58,958 bases of DNA from Microbacterium sp. Leaf288. Lineage in GTDB: Bacteria > Actinomycetota > Actinomycetes > Actinomycetales > Microbacteriaceae. The stretch is taken from positions 1 through 58,958 of the forward strand of contig NZ_LMNI01000016.1 in NCBI RefSeq assembly GCF_001422925.1, written 5' to 3'. The notes under the pieces are model-generated. The model had not been told where the DNA came from, made no database searches, and worked only from the letters and a program-made list of their open reading frames with translations. Below are positions 15,699 through 24,542 of the stretch, one piece after another. Made by a program: the position numbers and the translations under genes. Numbering within the stretch: position 1 is the first letter of the stretch; each line of letters begins with the position of its first letter.

Positions 15699-18530
15699 TC
15701 ACGAGTTCCACCCCCTCGCGATTTCTTGTCCCACGTCCGCCAGGTCCTCGTCAAGCCCGCGTGGGACTAGTTCGTCAACAGTGACGAGCGCACGGCGCAA
15801 CAGAATCACGGCTGCGGCTTGATTGCCCCGTGATTGGTTGCACACGCGGATAACGAGATCTTGTACTTCGCGAGACTGGAGCAACCGTCGCGCTGCATCG
15901 GAGATTATCCAGTCGAGATCTCTACGACTCGCCTGGATGGATTCCGAGTCAGTTGCGCTCGCGAAAGTCGTGATGTCGTCAAGGAGCGCCTCTTCCAACG
16001 CCGACCATTGCAAAGCCTCCTCCGGCGAGAAGCGAGCCGCACGCACGGTTGACTGGAGAACGCGCGAGGCCGACACCACGGGGCCACTTGCGTCACGCCG
16101 TCGGTCAAGACGCGTGCCCGTCTGGAAAGGGTCGAGCAGCTTCTTCGCCACTTGACCAGAAATCTTGGATTCCCGCTCCCAGTCGTGGACAACCGCCAAA
16201 GCTCCGAGGCGGTCCCTACCACCGGAATGGGAAGCGTTGTAGAGATTGTCTCTGACTATCTCGGCCGTGCGCTCGTCCCGGCCATTGATCGCCGAGCGGG
16301 CTATCCCGCTCAGTCGCTTGAGCTCCGGGCCGGGCCAACGTCCGATCTGCGACATCGCCAGCGTGAGGAGCGACCTGCGATGGGCAGGCACGGCGATACC
16401 GAAGTCGTCGTCAAGCAGGTCGATGGCCAACCGGGACCCGTAGCCGACGAACGAGCCGACGGTAGAGTCGTTGTCTAGTCTGCGGATTCTCTCAAGTAGC
16501 GCATCCCGCTCAAATTCCCGCGTTGTGTAGAGCCGGCCATAGGCCAGTAGGCACGTGTTCCGCCAGTAGGCCGAGGGTGCGAGTCTCGCCAAGCGTTCGT
16601 AGACGCGAGCCGCTGGACCCGTTGTTATTGCGCGTGCGGCCATGTACTCCTGAAGCGATCGCACCTCGAAGGATAGGTTTGAGCCTCGGCGAGCAACAAG
16701 CAGCACCAGTCGCTGCTTAACCGCCCTATCGAGGTCAGCCGACAGTCGGTCGATGTCCTTCTGGTCGAACTCTTGCTCACTTAGGCGCTTCCGGAACAGA
16801 TCGACGACCGCGTCGTCGGGAAGTGAAGCTTCCGCTTCGCCCGACAACTCCGCGTTCCGCTGTAGCCCAAACCCAATCTGTTCGTGCACCCAATCAACCT
16901 GCTCGGAGTGCGTTCGGAGGAGCTGCCCCAGCCATCCTGCCTTTCGGCTCTCGCGCGCGTAGATGGCGCGGTAGTAGCCATCGAAGAGTTCATGCCTGGT
17001 ATCCGGCACGCTTGCGAGTTCTTCGAGGAGGAACTCCATGATGGAAACCTGAAGCGGCGTCCGCATCAACCTTGTCGTGTGCGGTTGCTGCAGTGCCGCC
17101 TCGAGGTCACGCAGCACCTTCCGCGCGGTCTCCGGGTCGTCCCGATACTTGGCGCGGATGATCCTGCGCCCATAGGCCGCGCCTTCGGCCGAGCTGAGAT
17201 ACCGCAACTCGAGTTGCCTGGCATTCAGTTCGGAGAACTCGTCGCTATAGCCTTGCGGACGCGTCGTACAGACCACCATCACGTCCCAGTTATCGAGGCG
17301 CGACTCGATGATGAGGTCGTTCAGCGCTGCAATAACAGCGTCGCGGCTTGTACGTGCGGGAACCTCATCGAGCCCATCAAGCACGAGAAGCCACGGCCAG
17401 GTTGAGAGCCATGACGACACGGCTCCCGCTTGTACCGCGGCTCCCTGAGACCGGAGCTGAGTCGCGATGTACTCGACGACAGTGAGCAACGAGTTCTCGG
17501 CAAGTGCGTCGGCAAACGCGGCAAGCTCGACGACGACAGGCCATCTGCGATTGCGAGGTACGTCCAACTGCAACTCTGCGAGGCACTCCTTCGTAGCGCG
17601 AATCGCCGCGTCCACTTGAGGGGTAAGCGGCGACGTTGAGTTCTCGAGCAGGCCGATCCTGTATGACTGCGCGAGAATCTGGCCAACCGTGCTCTTTCCC
17701 TGGCCGGGCCCGCCGAGCACGACGAATCCGTACGGGGCTTCGCCACGGTGGGAGTTCCTCAGGCTCTTGTCTCCAGCCTTGAGCAAGTAGTCAACGACCA
17801 TGAGGTCGTTGCCCGATGTCGTTACGGCCGGCAAGTCAATCGCAACTTCGCTCAAGCGGACCTTGTTGGCTTCTGAGATCTCACCCGTTTCGAGCTTCAG
17901 CGCCTCCTTCGCCGAAAGCTGAGAGGCCGCGTGGATCTTCAGTACGGATCCCACTCGCGAGGCGCTGCCATCCAGAACCTCGGCGAGCTGCGTCAGCACG
18001 TCACCGGGAGTGACGAACCCCGCAAAAGCCTTGCGCACACCGACGTGCTTGTCCAGGAGCCGGCAAAGGTGCTCGTAGTGCCAGATGGCATAGCCTGCGA
18101 GGCCAACCGCATGCAGTCGGAGCGTGTCCGAGACCCTGTCGATCCCACCTCCGGGCGTCGCTGACAACCGTGCGTTGGTCGCGATGATGTAGTTCCGTGG
18201 AGGTGCGGGAGCCTCCGCGTCTTTAACGTCCCTTGGCAAGAATCGATTGAGCTCTTGCTCGATCGCCGCGACAAGTGCGGTCGCATTTGCGGCAGGCTCT
18301 CTGGGGAACCTCATCGACTTGGCCTGCACGATCCCGTATCCGCGCCAGCTCCCAAAGTCATTGGCACCGTGGTTGCTAGGTCCCGCGTCGAAGGTTGCCT
18401 CGCGACCGCCATCCGCGCCCGCCCCGAAAGTGGAGACCGAAATGCCTAGCTCAGCGATTGCGAGCGCCTGAACCATGTGCTCAAACTCCATGGCGCCGAG
18501 GCGATCCAGGTCGTAATCCATGGCGCCCAT
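15699..18530 (-). CDS. NACHT STAND NTPase with N-terminal nuclease-like domain
   Basis: 943 aa. N-terminal 1-135 resembles a PD-(D/E)xK restriction-type domain: MEFEHMVQALAIAE, then GAGADGGREATFD (the D) and GIVQAKSM (the Q-x-K). The NACHT ATPase follows: Walker A VVLGGPGQGKSTV (about 275-287), Walker B WLLVLDGLDEVPA (about 378-390) and an Arg-rich sensor STRPQGYSDEF. The remaining 400 residues are helical repeats with TPLQVSIMEFLLEEL, a likely sensor region. Bacterial NACHT proteins detect phage proteins and trigger effector domains. Here the effector would be a nuclease. Start uncertain between 18530 and 18521; no strong Shine-Dalgarno. Confidence 0.8.
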   Translation of the reverse strand: MGAMDYDLDRLGAMEFEHMVQALAIAELGISVSTFGAGADGGREATFDAGPSNHGANDFGSWRGYGIVQAKSMRFPREPAANATALVAAIEQELNRFLPRDVKDAEAPAPPRNYIIATNARLSATPGGGIDRVSDTLRLHAVGLAGYAIWHYEHLCRLLDKHVGVRKAFAGFVTPGDVLTQLAEVLDGSASRVGSVLKIHAASQLSAKEALKLETGEISEANKVRLSEVAIDLPAVTTSGNDLMVVDYLLKAGDKSLRNSHRGEAPYGFVVLGGPGQGKSTVGQILAQSYRIGLLENSTSPLTPQVDAAIRATKECLAELQLDVPRNRRWPVVVELAAFADALAENSLLTVVEYIATQLRSQGAAVQAGAVSSWLSTWPWLLVLDGLDEVPARTSRDAVIAALNDLIIESRLDNWDVMVVCTTRPQGYSDEFSELNARQLELRYLSSAEGAAYGRRIIRAKYRDDPETARKVLRDLEAALQQPHTTRLMRTPLQVSIMEFLLEELASVPDTRHELFDGYYRAIYARESRKAGWLGQLLRTHSEQVDWVHEQIGFGLQRNAELSGEAEASLPDDAVVDLFRKRLSEQEFDQKDIDRLSADLDRAVKQRLVLLVARRGSNLSFEVRSLQEYMAARAITTGPAARVYERLARLAPSAYWRNTCLLAYGRLYTTREFERDALLERIRRLDNDSTVGSFVGYGSRLAIDLLDDDFGIAVPAHRRSLLTLAMSQIGRWPGPELKRLSGIARSAINGRDERTAEIVRDNLYNASHSGGRDRLGALAVVHDWERESKISGQVAKKLLDPFQTGTRLDRRRDASGPVVSASRVLQSTVRAARFSPEEALQWSALEEALLDDITTFASATDSESIQASRRDLDWIISDAARRLLQSREVQDLVIRVCNQSRGNQAAAVILLRRALVTVDELVPRGLDEDLADVGQEIARGWNS

Positions 18531-18748
18531 CTTGCCGCAGTATCAGCAAGCGCCCGTGAGAACGACGAGATGCCCGAGGAGGGAGCACCGTGGCGGGTGG
18601 GAGTAGCCTGGCCCCGCGTTGGAGTCGCGGTGCGGGCAGCCCACAGCCCGCCGCCCCTCGATTTACGCCGCCTCCGCCGCGAAAAGCGAACGTGCGCGGC
18701 TCGACCCATGCATTCACCCGCATGGGGTGCACCGTCCCCTAGTCTTCG

Positions 18749-19807
18749 ATGCAGGGGGGTATGGTGATCAACTATTCGTCGCTCAAGCTCGGGAACGTCA
18801 TGATGCACCGGGTGCTTCGGGACAATCTCGGCGAGCACACATTTTCGACAATGCTGACCGACGCCCCCGTGGACCTCTCTCCGCAGGATCTTGGATACCT
18901 CGTCAGTCGCTTCCAGAAGTCCCTCTACAGCAGGGCCCTCCCCATCGTCCAGGCCGACGCGGAGAAGCACCCTGCTCGAGACACCCTCCTCGCACTTTGG
19001 GCGTCGTCCACATCGCTGGAGGCTGCGAGTAAGTTGCTGGCTGATGCTCTGGCGTCCACTCAACCCGGTACAGCGGCCGAAGGGTTACTTGTAGTCGCCG
19101 AAGCTAGCCTCGGGAATGAAGAGGGCTTCGTCATCGCCAAGGTCGAGCACCAGGAGGCGATGCGCTTGGAGCCAACCAAAGACGAGCATGGCAACAACGT
19201 ATTCGCTGTCGAATTGCTACGGGACCTTGTATTTGGCGACAAGACAAGGATCTACAAGGTTGCGATCTTCATCAAGGCTTGGTCGGCAGCGGGCTTCGTG
19301 TCAGGAGAAGCCGTCGACGAGCAGAGTGATCGAAACATCGCCGCCTACTTCCTCGGCAAGTTTCTCGGGATGCGTCTGAGAGAGGAACCGTCGGTTATGA
19401 CTGAGATGCTCCTCGACGGGATCACGCAAGCGATCAACCGGAGCACAATGACTGGCGACCAGAAGGTTGAGGTTCAGCACGCGCTCTTGTCTGAACTTCG
19501 TTCGAACGACAAGCAGTTTGATCCGACAGCTTTCATTCAAAAACACGTGCCGAACGGACACGGCAAAGAGATCGCGTCTCTGGCGCAAGCCGCCCACGCG
19601 CCCCTGATTGCCTTCTCGAAGGACAACTCACGTATCGACAGTCGCATGCGGAAGGTGCGGATCGAACTCGAGAACGACATCACCATCACTGCACCCCCCG
19701 AGGAAGTGGGGGGCGACGGCGCCGTGCAGGTGTCGGATGGCGCGGCCGGCCCCATCGTCGAGATCAGGGGAGCGCGCGTGGAGACCGTCAAGAACGGGGC
19801 ACGATAG
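18749..19807 (+). CDS. NA37/NdpA-family nucleoid-associated protein
   Basis: 352 aa, close to the size of E. coli YejK (37 kDa). The family fold shows as LKLGNVMMHRVLRDN at the start, FQKSLYSRALPIVQADAEKH, then the long helix-rich middle and the conserved GNEEGFVIAKVEHQEAMRLE. NA37 proteins bind nucleoid DNA; in mobile islands they appear next to other defence-type genes. Start could also be ATG 18761 or GTG 18764, which follow AGGGGGG. The RelA/SpoT gene begins two bases after its stop, so the two form an operon, divergent from the NACHT gene. Confidence 0.75.
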   Translation: MQGGMVINYSSLKLGNVMMHRVLRDNLGEHTFSTMLTDAPVDLSPQDLGYLVSRFQKSLYSRALPIVQADAEKHPARDTLLALWASSTSLEAASKLLADALASTQPGTAAEGLLVVAEASLGNEEGFVIAKVEHQEAMRLEPTKDEHGNNVFAVELLRDLVFGDKTRIYKVAIFIKAWSAAGFVSGEAVDEQSDRNIAAYFLGKFLGMRLREEPSVMTEMLLDGITQAINRSTMTGDQKVEVQHALLSELRSNDKQFDPTAFIQKHVPNGHGKEIASLAQAAHAPLIAFSKDNSRIDSRMRKVRIELENDITITAPPEEVGGDGAVQVSDGAAGPIVEIRGARVETVKNGAR

Positions 19808-19809
19808 GG

Positions 19810-20799
19810 ATGACGACTACAGCGCGAGAGCTGTACGACCAGTATGCGGAGCTGCACGAGCAGTACAAGTCGCAGGCACGTCAACTCGAGATTGCGCTGG
19901 CCGAGTGCATTGGCGAGCGGGGCGTGCTCAAGGCTTCTGTGTCAGCTCGCGCGAAGGAACCCCTCGAACTCTTCAAGAAGCAGCTCCGTAAGAAGTACTC
20001 CGACCCGTGGTCTGAATGCGCAGACATCATCGGCGCCCGCGTGATCGTCGGAACGTCCTCCGAAAGGTCGGAGGTAGTCGCTAGTCTGCGTAACTCCAAA
20101 GTCCTTGAAGTCGTCGAGGTAGAGAACCAGGAGGAACAGTCCGACCCATCGGTCATCCGTTATCGGGGCCTGCACGCTCACATTACGTCCGACGCCGTAC
20201 GACGTCCCGACGGGACGCTGCTGCAATGCGAGGTGCAAATCAGAACCGCCGCGCAGCACGCCTGGGCTGAAACGGAGCACCGCTACATCTACAAGAAGGG
20301 GGAGGTGCCGGACGCCGTGAGACGACACTTCAACCGCCTGCTTGTCTTGATGGAACTCTTCGACCTCCAGCTCGAAGAGGGTGTGGCGATGGCACGTGAG
20401 CTCGACGGCTTCCGTCGGCTGGAGCTTTCTCAGTATCTCGAGGTTACGGTGAATCATCTGACGCACGCTCCCAGCGATGCTCAGCTCACGATGGATGTCA
20501 TCGAGCAGGTAGAGGCGGCCGGACTTGGTTCCGCGGTCGAGCTACGGGCCCTCGTCGAGGTCTACATGCGGGAGAACCTCGAGGAAGTCTTGAGCGTCAT
20601 CGATGAGTACGGCCCACAATCCGATTCGCATGATGTGACCTCAGGGTGGATTACGACTCAGGGCGAGCTCATTCTGGTGCTCGCCCTACTGGACCGCGAC
20701 GAATATCAGCTATCGAACGCGCTTGCAGGCTCCGACCTGTTCGATCCAGTTGAGCGACTCGCGATGGCGACAGGGCGCATAGGATTCCTGCGGAATTAG
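19810..20799 (+). CDS. RelA/SpoT-domain nucleotide synthetase-like protein
   Basis: 329 aa. The synthetase domain spans about 35-175: VSARAKEPLELFKKQLRKKY (substrate-binding basic motif), ECADIIGARVIV (the D and R), VIRYRGLHAHITSD (degenerate YxSxH), and CEVQIRTAAQHAWAETEHRY (the catalytic E-Q-I-R). No hydrolase domain is present, so it resembles small alarmone synthetases and toxSAS toxins that make (p)ppGpp or ppApp, or pyrophosphorylate tRNA. The C-terminal 150 residues are helical and unassigned, perhaps a sensor or inhibitor. Translation is coupled to the NA37 gene (2-bp gap). Confidence 0.8.
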   Translation: MTTTARELYDQYAELHEQYKSQARQLEIALAECIGERGVLKASVSARAKEPLELFKKQLRKKYSDPWSECADIIGARVIVGTSSERSEVVASLRNSKVLEVVEVENQEEQSDPSVIRYRGLHAHITSDAVRRPDGTLLQCEVQIRTAAQHAWAETEHRYIYKKGEVPDAVRRHFNRLLVLMELFDLQLEEGVAMARELDGFRRLELSQYLEVTVNHLTHAPSDAQLTMDVIEQVEAAGLGSAVELRALVEVYMRENLEEVLSVIDEYGPQSDSHDVTSGWITTQGELILVLALLDRDEYQLSNALAGSDLFDPVERLAMATGRIGFLRN

Positions 20800-21046
20800 C
20801 TCGACCGCCTTCGCGGCGCGTCATCGGGCACGTCTAGGGCCGCTCGGCGTGCGGTTGTTCAGCGCGGGTCACAGGGCGGAGGACGTTTCCGTTGTGCGAT
20901 TCGTCTCCCGTGCTTCGGTGGCCAGCCTGCCGGATCTCAGGATCGTATCGCGCCGGGATCGTGAGGGCGGCGGCAGTCGTGGCAGGCGCGGTCCGGTCAG
21001 CATCCGGCGCGGATAGCGGGAGCGAAGCGAGCCCGAGAGGCGGTCG
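20800..21046. other. Gene-free gap
   Basis: About 250 bp between converging genes, carrying no convincing reading frame. GCG-rich inverted stretches near 20805 and 21000 could end transcripts, but no clear hairpin with a T-run is seen. Confidence 0.3.
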
Positions 21047-21556
21047 TTAGGCGAGCACCAAAGACATGCTCAGAACCCAGCGCACCGCTTCGTCATTGCC
21101 GCGGTCCTTGTTCTCCCGATCCATCCCGATCTTGGCCGCCACCCGGGTCGAGGCGCGATTTTCGGGGTGGACTATCGCGATGAGTTCCTCGGCCCCGAGG
21201 CGGTCTCGCGCGAAGTCGCGGCATGCGGCGGCCGCTTCCGTCGCCAGCCCCTGCCCTTGCCAGTGGGGCAGGACGTGGTAGCCGACCTCGAGGCGCCGGG
21301 TGCCATTGACATCCTGCCAGGTCAGGCCACAATCCCCGACGAACTCTCCCGAGATGGTTTCGATGATCCATAGCCCGTGCCCGTACTCGGCATAGTTCCG
21401 CTGGTTCCAGTCGATCCACGAGGCCGCCTGCTCACGGGTCTTCGGGGCGGGATAGAACCGCATGACCTCGGGATCCCCGAGAAGGTCGGCCATGGCGGGC
21501 AGATCGGGCGGAGCCATGTGGCGAAAGTGCAGTCGCGGGGTGTCGGGCGGGAGCAT
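21047..21556 (-). CDS. GNAT acetyltransferase (RimJ/RimL type)
   Basis: 169 aa from ATG 21556. The fold follows RimJ/RimL: TPRLHFRHMAPPDLPAMADL, FYPAPKTREQAASWI, EFVGDCGLTWQDV, then EVGYHVLPHWQGQGLATEAA (the acetyl-CoA Q/RxxGxG/A loop) and VHPENRASTRVAAKIGM. GNATs of this group acetylate N-terminal amines or small metabolites such as antibiotics. The start at 21556 removes a basic shadow extension. It is not coupled to a neighbour; it looks like general cargo. Confidence 0.85.
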   Translation of the reverse strand: MLPPDTPRLHFRHMAPPDLPAMADLLGDPEVMRFYPAPKTREQAASWIDWNQRNYAEYGHGLWIIETISGEFVGDCGLTWQDVNGTRRLEVGYHVLPHWQGQGLATEAAAACRDFARDRLGAEELIAIVHPENRASTRVAAKIGMDRENKDRGNDEAVRWVLSMSLVLA

Positions 21557-21715
21557 TCGTCGACCATAGCGAAAGCCCCTGCCTCCCTCGCCGTCGGGCG
21601 GCATATCGAGCGGGCGACCACAACCACCCAGGAGCCGAGGGCAGTCGATGGACTGTTCGTTGGCGTGCGGATGTCGGTCCTAAAGCGGACGCCGGCCACT
21701 ACTAGAGTGCAAGGC

Positions 21716-22246
21716 ATGGGTGACGCGCTGCAGCGCCGGCGTGACGCGGCATCCCCCGGCCGTACAGTCGTAACGCCTTTCACATTCCATGACGTCACGC
21801 TCCACACGCTGACGGTCTGGGCGACGTTCATGGTTCTCTCCCTGGCATACGGCTGCATCAGGTACCCGGACACGTTCCGTGACACCGGGGGACTGCCCCT
21901 CCTCGGCGCCACGGTCGTCGCCTACGCCGTCATCGCATTGGCCCTCACCTGGCTTGGCGCGCCGTTCGCGTGGCTGCTCGGGTGGGCGCTGAGCAGCGTT
22001 CACCGGCGCTGGGTTCACGTGGTCGCGTTCGGCCTGCTCGGTTTCGTTGCGGGCGCCGTGGTCACGTTGATTGCAGCGGCTGGAGCGCCGATCGCCGAGC
22101 CGATCCGGCTTATCGCGCTGATCTTCGCCGCGGTCTGCGGCGGGTGCACCGCGCTCGGGCGCTGGGCGACATTCCGTCTCCGTAGCCGGCGCGAGGCCGT
22201 GTCCAAACGGACGGGCGTCAGCGTAAGCGGAGTCGCAGGCGAATAA
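21716..22246 (+). CDS. Multi-pass membrane protein
   Basis: 176 aa with four likely membrane helices between residues 30 and 150: LTVWATFMVLSLAYGCI, LGATVVAYAVIALALTWLGA, VVAFGLLGFVAGAVVTLIAA and RLIALIFAAVCGGCTALG. The C-terminus is basic and cytoplasmic. Start ATG 21716 follows GCAAGG closely. No family recognised. Confidence 0.55.
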   Translation: MGDALQRRRDAASPGRTVVTPFTFHDVTLHTLTVWATFMVLSLAYGCIRYPDTFRDTGGLPLLGATVVAYAVIALALTWLGAPFAWLLGWALSSVHRRWVHVVAFGLLGFVAGAVVTLIAAAGAPIAEPIRLIALIFAAVCGGCTALGRWATFRLRSRREAVSKRTGVSVSGVAGE

Positions 22247-22289
22247 CGATCTCCTCGCGCGAGGCACGATCGACACGAGACTAGGCTCC

Positions 22290-22772
22290 ATGCGACGACT
22301 CGCTTCTTCGATCGCGGCAGCCGCAATGATCCTCGCGCTCACTGGCTGCGCATCATTTCCGATCCCGTTCGCGTGCCCCGCGATCGGCTACAGCAGCGCC
22401 GCATCGGTTCAGCTGTCAGCACCCACAGCCGGACTGAGCCTTGAGCTCTGCAGCGGGGAGGATTGCCTACCCGGGCCCGTTGAGGAACCGGTCAAGGTCG
22501 GATCCACGGCGACACCTATCGCAACCGGGGTATTCGGACTCGAGGGCGACAGCGTCGGTGGGTGGACCGCAACACTGCTCGACTCCCCGGCGCTGATGGG
22601 ATACCGCGTCTCTGACGCTGACGGGGCGATCGTCCAGGAGGGCATCATCGACGTCGACTGGGCACGTATCGACGGCACCGAACAGTGCGGCGGCAATCAG
22701 CACGCCGACGTCATCATCGACCTGCAGCTTCCGCGAGCAAACGGCGTTGATTCCCGGGTAAGACACGTCTGA
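22290..22772 (+). CDS. Putative lipoprotein
   Basis: 160 aa. N-terminal MRRLASSIAAAAMILALTGC has a short basic head, a hydrophobic stretch and the lipobox LTGC (Cys 20), so it should be lipidated and anchored outside the membrane. The mature part is short and Thr/Ser/Gly-rich with several cysteines (ELCSGEDCLPG). No family recognised. ACTAGG lies nine bases upstream. Confidence 0.65.
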   Translation: MRRLASSIAAAAMILALTGCASFPIPFACPAIGYSSAASVQLSAPTAGLSLELCSGEDCLPGPVEEPVKVGSTATPIATGVFGLEGDSVGGWTATLLDSPALMGYRVSDADGAIVQEGIIDVDWARIDGTEQCGGNQHADVIIDLQLPRANGVDSRVRHV

Positions 22773-22974
22773 GGCTCCAGGTCTCATACAGACCTCCCGC
22801 CCGCGGGACGGTCGCCGAACGGTCCATGCGCGGAAGCGGCCCGTCGAAGTTCGCCGTCCGCGACGTGCGATCACCGGTCCTTGCCCGGGCCGCCCGAGGC
22901 TTAGTGCGAAGACCTGCTCGAGCTACCACGCGAGCGTGAAGGAACTTCCGCGAGAGCGTGAAAGGATGACGCTC

Positions 22975-24030
22975 GTGGCGTGGGAAGAACTCAGATACTC
23001 GAAGAACGCTGTGCGCAAAGCCGGCGAATTGATCGGCCAAGGCAACGGCACATTAGACGAGATCGACGACGCCCGCACAAAGCTCAGCAACTTCCGCAGC
23101 TCACACGGATACCCACTGCTGTCGATCACAATGCACGTCCGCGGAAACGCCATCGCCGTCAAGCCCGACGCTGTCGTCGCTCGCCGCCTCAAGCGACTTC
23201 CCACCATCCTGGACAAGCTCGAGCGCTATCCGCGCATGAATGTCACTACGATGCAGGATCTCGGCGGATGCCGCGTCATCCTGTCCACCGTCGCGCAAGT
23301 CGATGCTGTCGTACGCAGGCTCGAGAACGCGGGCCGCGCGCAGAACACGATTGTTCGCAAGTACGACTACCTCCGTGACGCACCAGGACCGCAGTCGTCG
23401 GGATACCGCGGTGTGCACCTCGTTTACGAGTATCGTGCTACCAAGAAGGCGTATCACGGGCACAAGGTTGAGGTCCAGATCCGCACCGAGCTTCAACATG
23501 CTTGGGCCACAGCAGTAGAAACAATGGATCTGTTCGGCGGCGGTCGTCTGAAGTACAGCGAGGCTGACCCGGGGATCGCACGTTACTTCCTAGTCGTCAG
23601 TTCCCTGATGGCGCTCGACGAAGAACTGACCCAGCCCACCGAAGCGGCTTTAGACATCGAACGGCTTCGCGGCGAGCTGGCGGCACTCGAAGTCGAGCAT
23701 GCTGTACTTCAGCGCCTAAGCGGCTTCACCGCAGTCGTCGAATCATTCGGGCCACAGATGCGCAACTCCACACTCGTGATGGAACTGTTCCGCGACAAGG
23801 GCGAACTGTATGTCTCGCGGTTCGACACCGTCGGCGAGGCGCAAGAGCGCCTTGCGAGCCTCGAAGCCCGAAACGACGAGAACATCGACGCGGTCCTCAT
23901 CGGCATGACGAAGTTTGACCAACTGCAGGCCGCATATCCGAACTACTTCGCCAACACCACTGCCTTCTCCAACTTTGTGAACGGCATGCTGAACGGCTAC
24001 ATGCCGGAACGTGCCGTCCGATGGCAATAA
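22975..24030 (+). CDS. Second RelA/SpoT-domain protein, toxSAS-like
   Basis: 351 aa from GTG 22975, chosen for AAAGGA eight bases upstream; ATG 22966 is the alternative. The synthetase core covers about 50-190: VARRLKRLPTILDKLERYP, TMQDLGGCRVILST, SSGYRGVHLVYEYRA and KVEVQIRTELQHAWATAVE, with the D, R and E-Q-I-R motifs intact. The 160-residue C-terminal part ends in a compact region with QAAYPNYFANTTAFSNFV. Size and layout match fused toxin-antitoxin synthetases of the CapRel type, where the C-terminus senses phage capsid, but sensing is inferred from layout only. It stands alone on its strand. Confidence 0.8.
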   Translation: MAWEELRYSKNAVRKAGELIGQGNGTLDEIDDARTKLSNFRSSHGYPLLSITMHVRGNAIAVKPDAVVARRLKRLPTILDKLERYPRMNVTTMQDLGGCRVILSTVAQVDAVVRRLENAGRAQNTIVRKYDYLRDAPGPQSSGYRGVHLVYEYRATKKAYHGHKVEVQIRTELQHAWATAVETMDLFGGGRLKYSEADPGIARYFLVVSSLMALDEELTQPTEAALDIERLRGELAALEVEHAVLQRLSGFTAVVESFGPQMRNSTLVMELFRDKGELYVSRFDTVGEAQERLASLEARNDENIDAVLIGMTKFDQLQAAYPNYFANTTAFSNFVNGMLNGYMPERAVRWQ

Positions 24031-24161
24031 CGTCTGCAACTCGCTAGCCGTGCTCAGGGTGCGCCCTACGTGCGGAAGGCGGTCCCCGTACGGGCGACGA
24101 GTTCGGGCGCCTTCATGGTTATGCTCCGCACATGCATCTCGAGCGCGCCGGCTACGGCGGG

Positions 24162-24319
24162 ATGACGGTCAACGAGCGGCTCGTCATGTCCGGGCAACAT
24201 GGGATCGAGCGATCGATCATGGCGATCGAGCAACGGCGATCGGGGTGCTGGGGCAAGTCGGCCTCGAGAGCCAAGCCGCCGAGATCGTCGAGACCGCCCT
24301 AGCCCGCCGCAGCGGGTAG
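24162..24319 (+). pseudogene. Frameshifted small-protein pseudogene
   Basis: The ATG at 24162 begins MTVNERLVMSGQHG, then the other frame carries WDRAIDHGDRATAIGVLGQV and GLESQAAEIVETALARRSG to a TAG at 24317. Together they match the layout of a widespread small protein that begins MTVNERL and continues with a DRAT...VGL stretch. No single frame is intact, so one base seems lost or gained near 24205-24210. Function of the family is unknown to me. Confidence 0.5.
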
Positions 24320-24352
24320 CCTGCGGCCGGCCGCTCGGAGGAGGGTCGGCGC

Positions 24353-24409
24353 GAGGGCAGTGCGCGCTTGAGGCGCGTGGCGTGCCGGCCGGAGTGCGTT
24401 CGGTTGTGG
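24353..24409 (+). repeat. Dispersed 57-nt repeat, copy A
   Basis: One of three copies (also 32477-32533 and 34035-34091), all 57 nt and in plus orientation. Shared blocks are GAGGGC at the 5' end, GGCGTGCC in the middle, and CGTTCGG or a variant near the 3' end. It lies between a pseudogene and the 3' end of the DUF2510 gene. Confidence 0.65.
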
Positions 24410-24542
24410 CTCCGCTTGCGGGCAGCGCCCGGCTTGTCGCGCGGTGACTCACCGGCCCGAGAGAAGCAGGGGCATGAGGATGCTCTCGTACTCCGGGGTG
24501 CCCCGAGGAAGATCGGGGCCCTCGGGCGTATCGGGACTGGCG

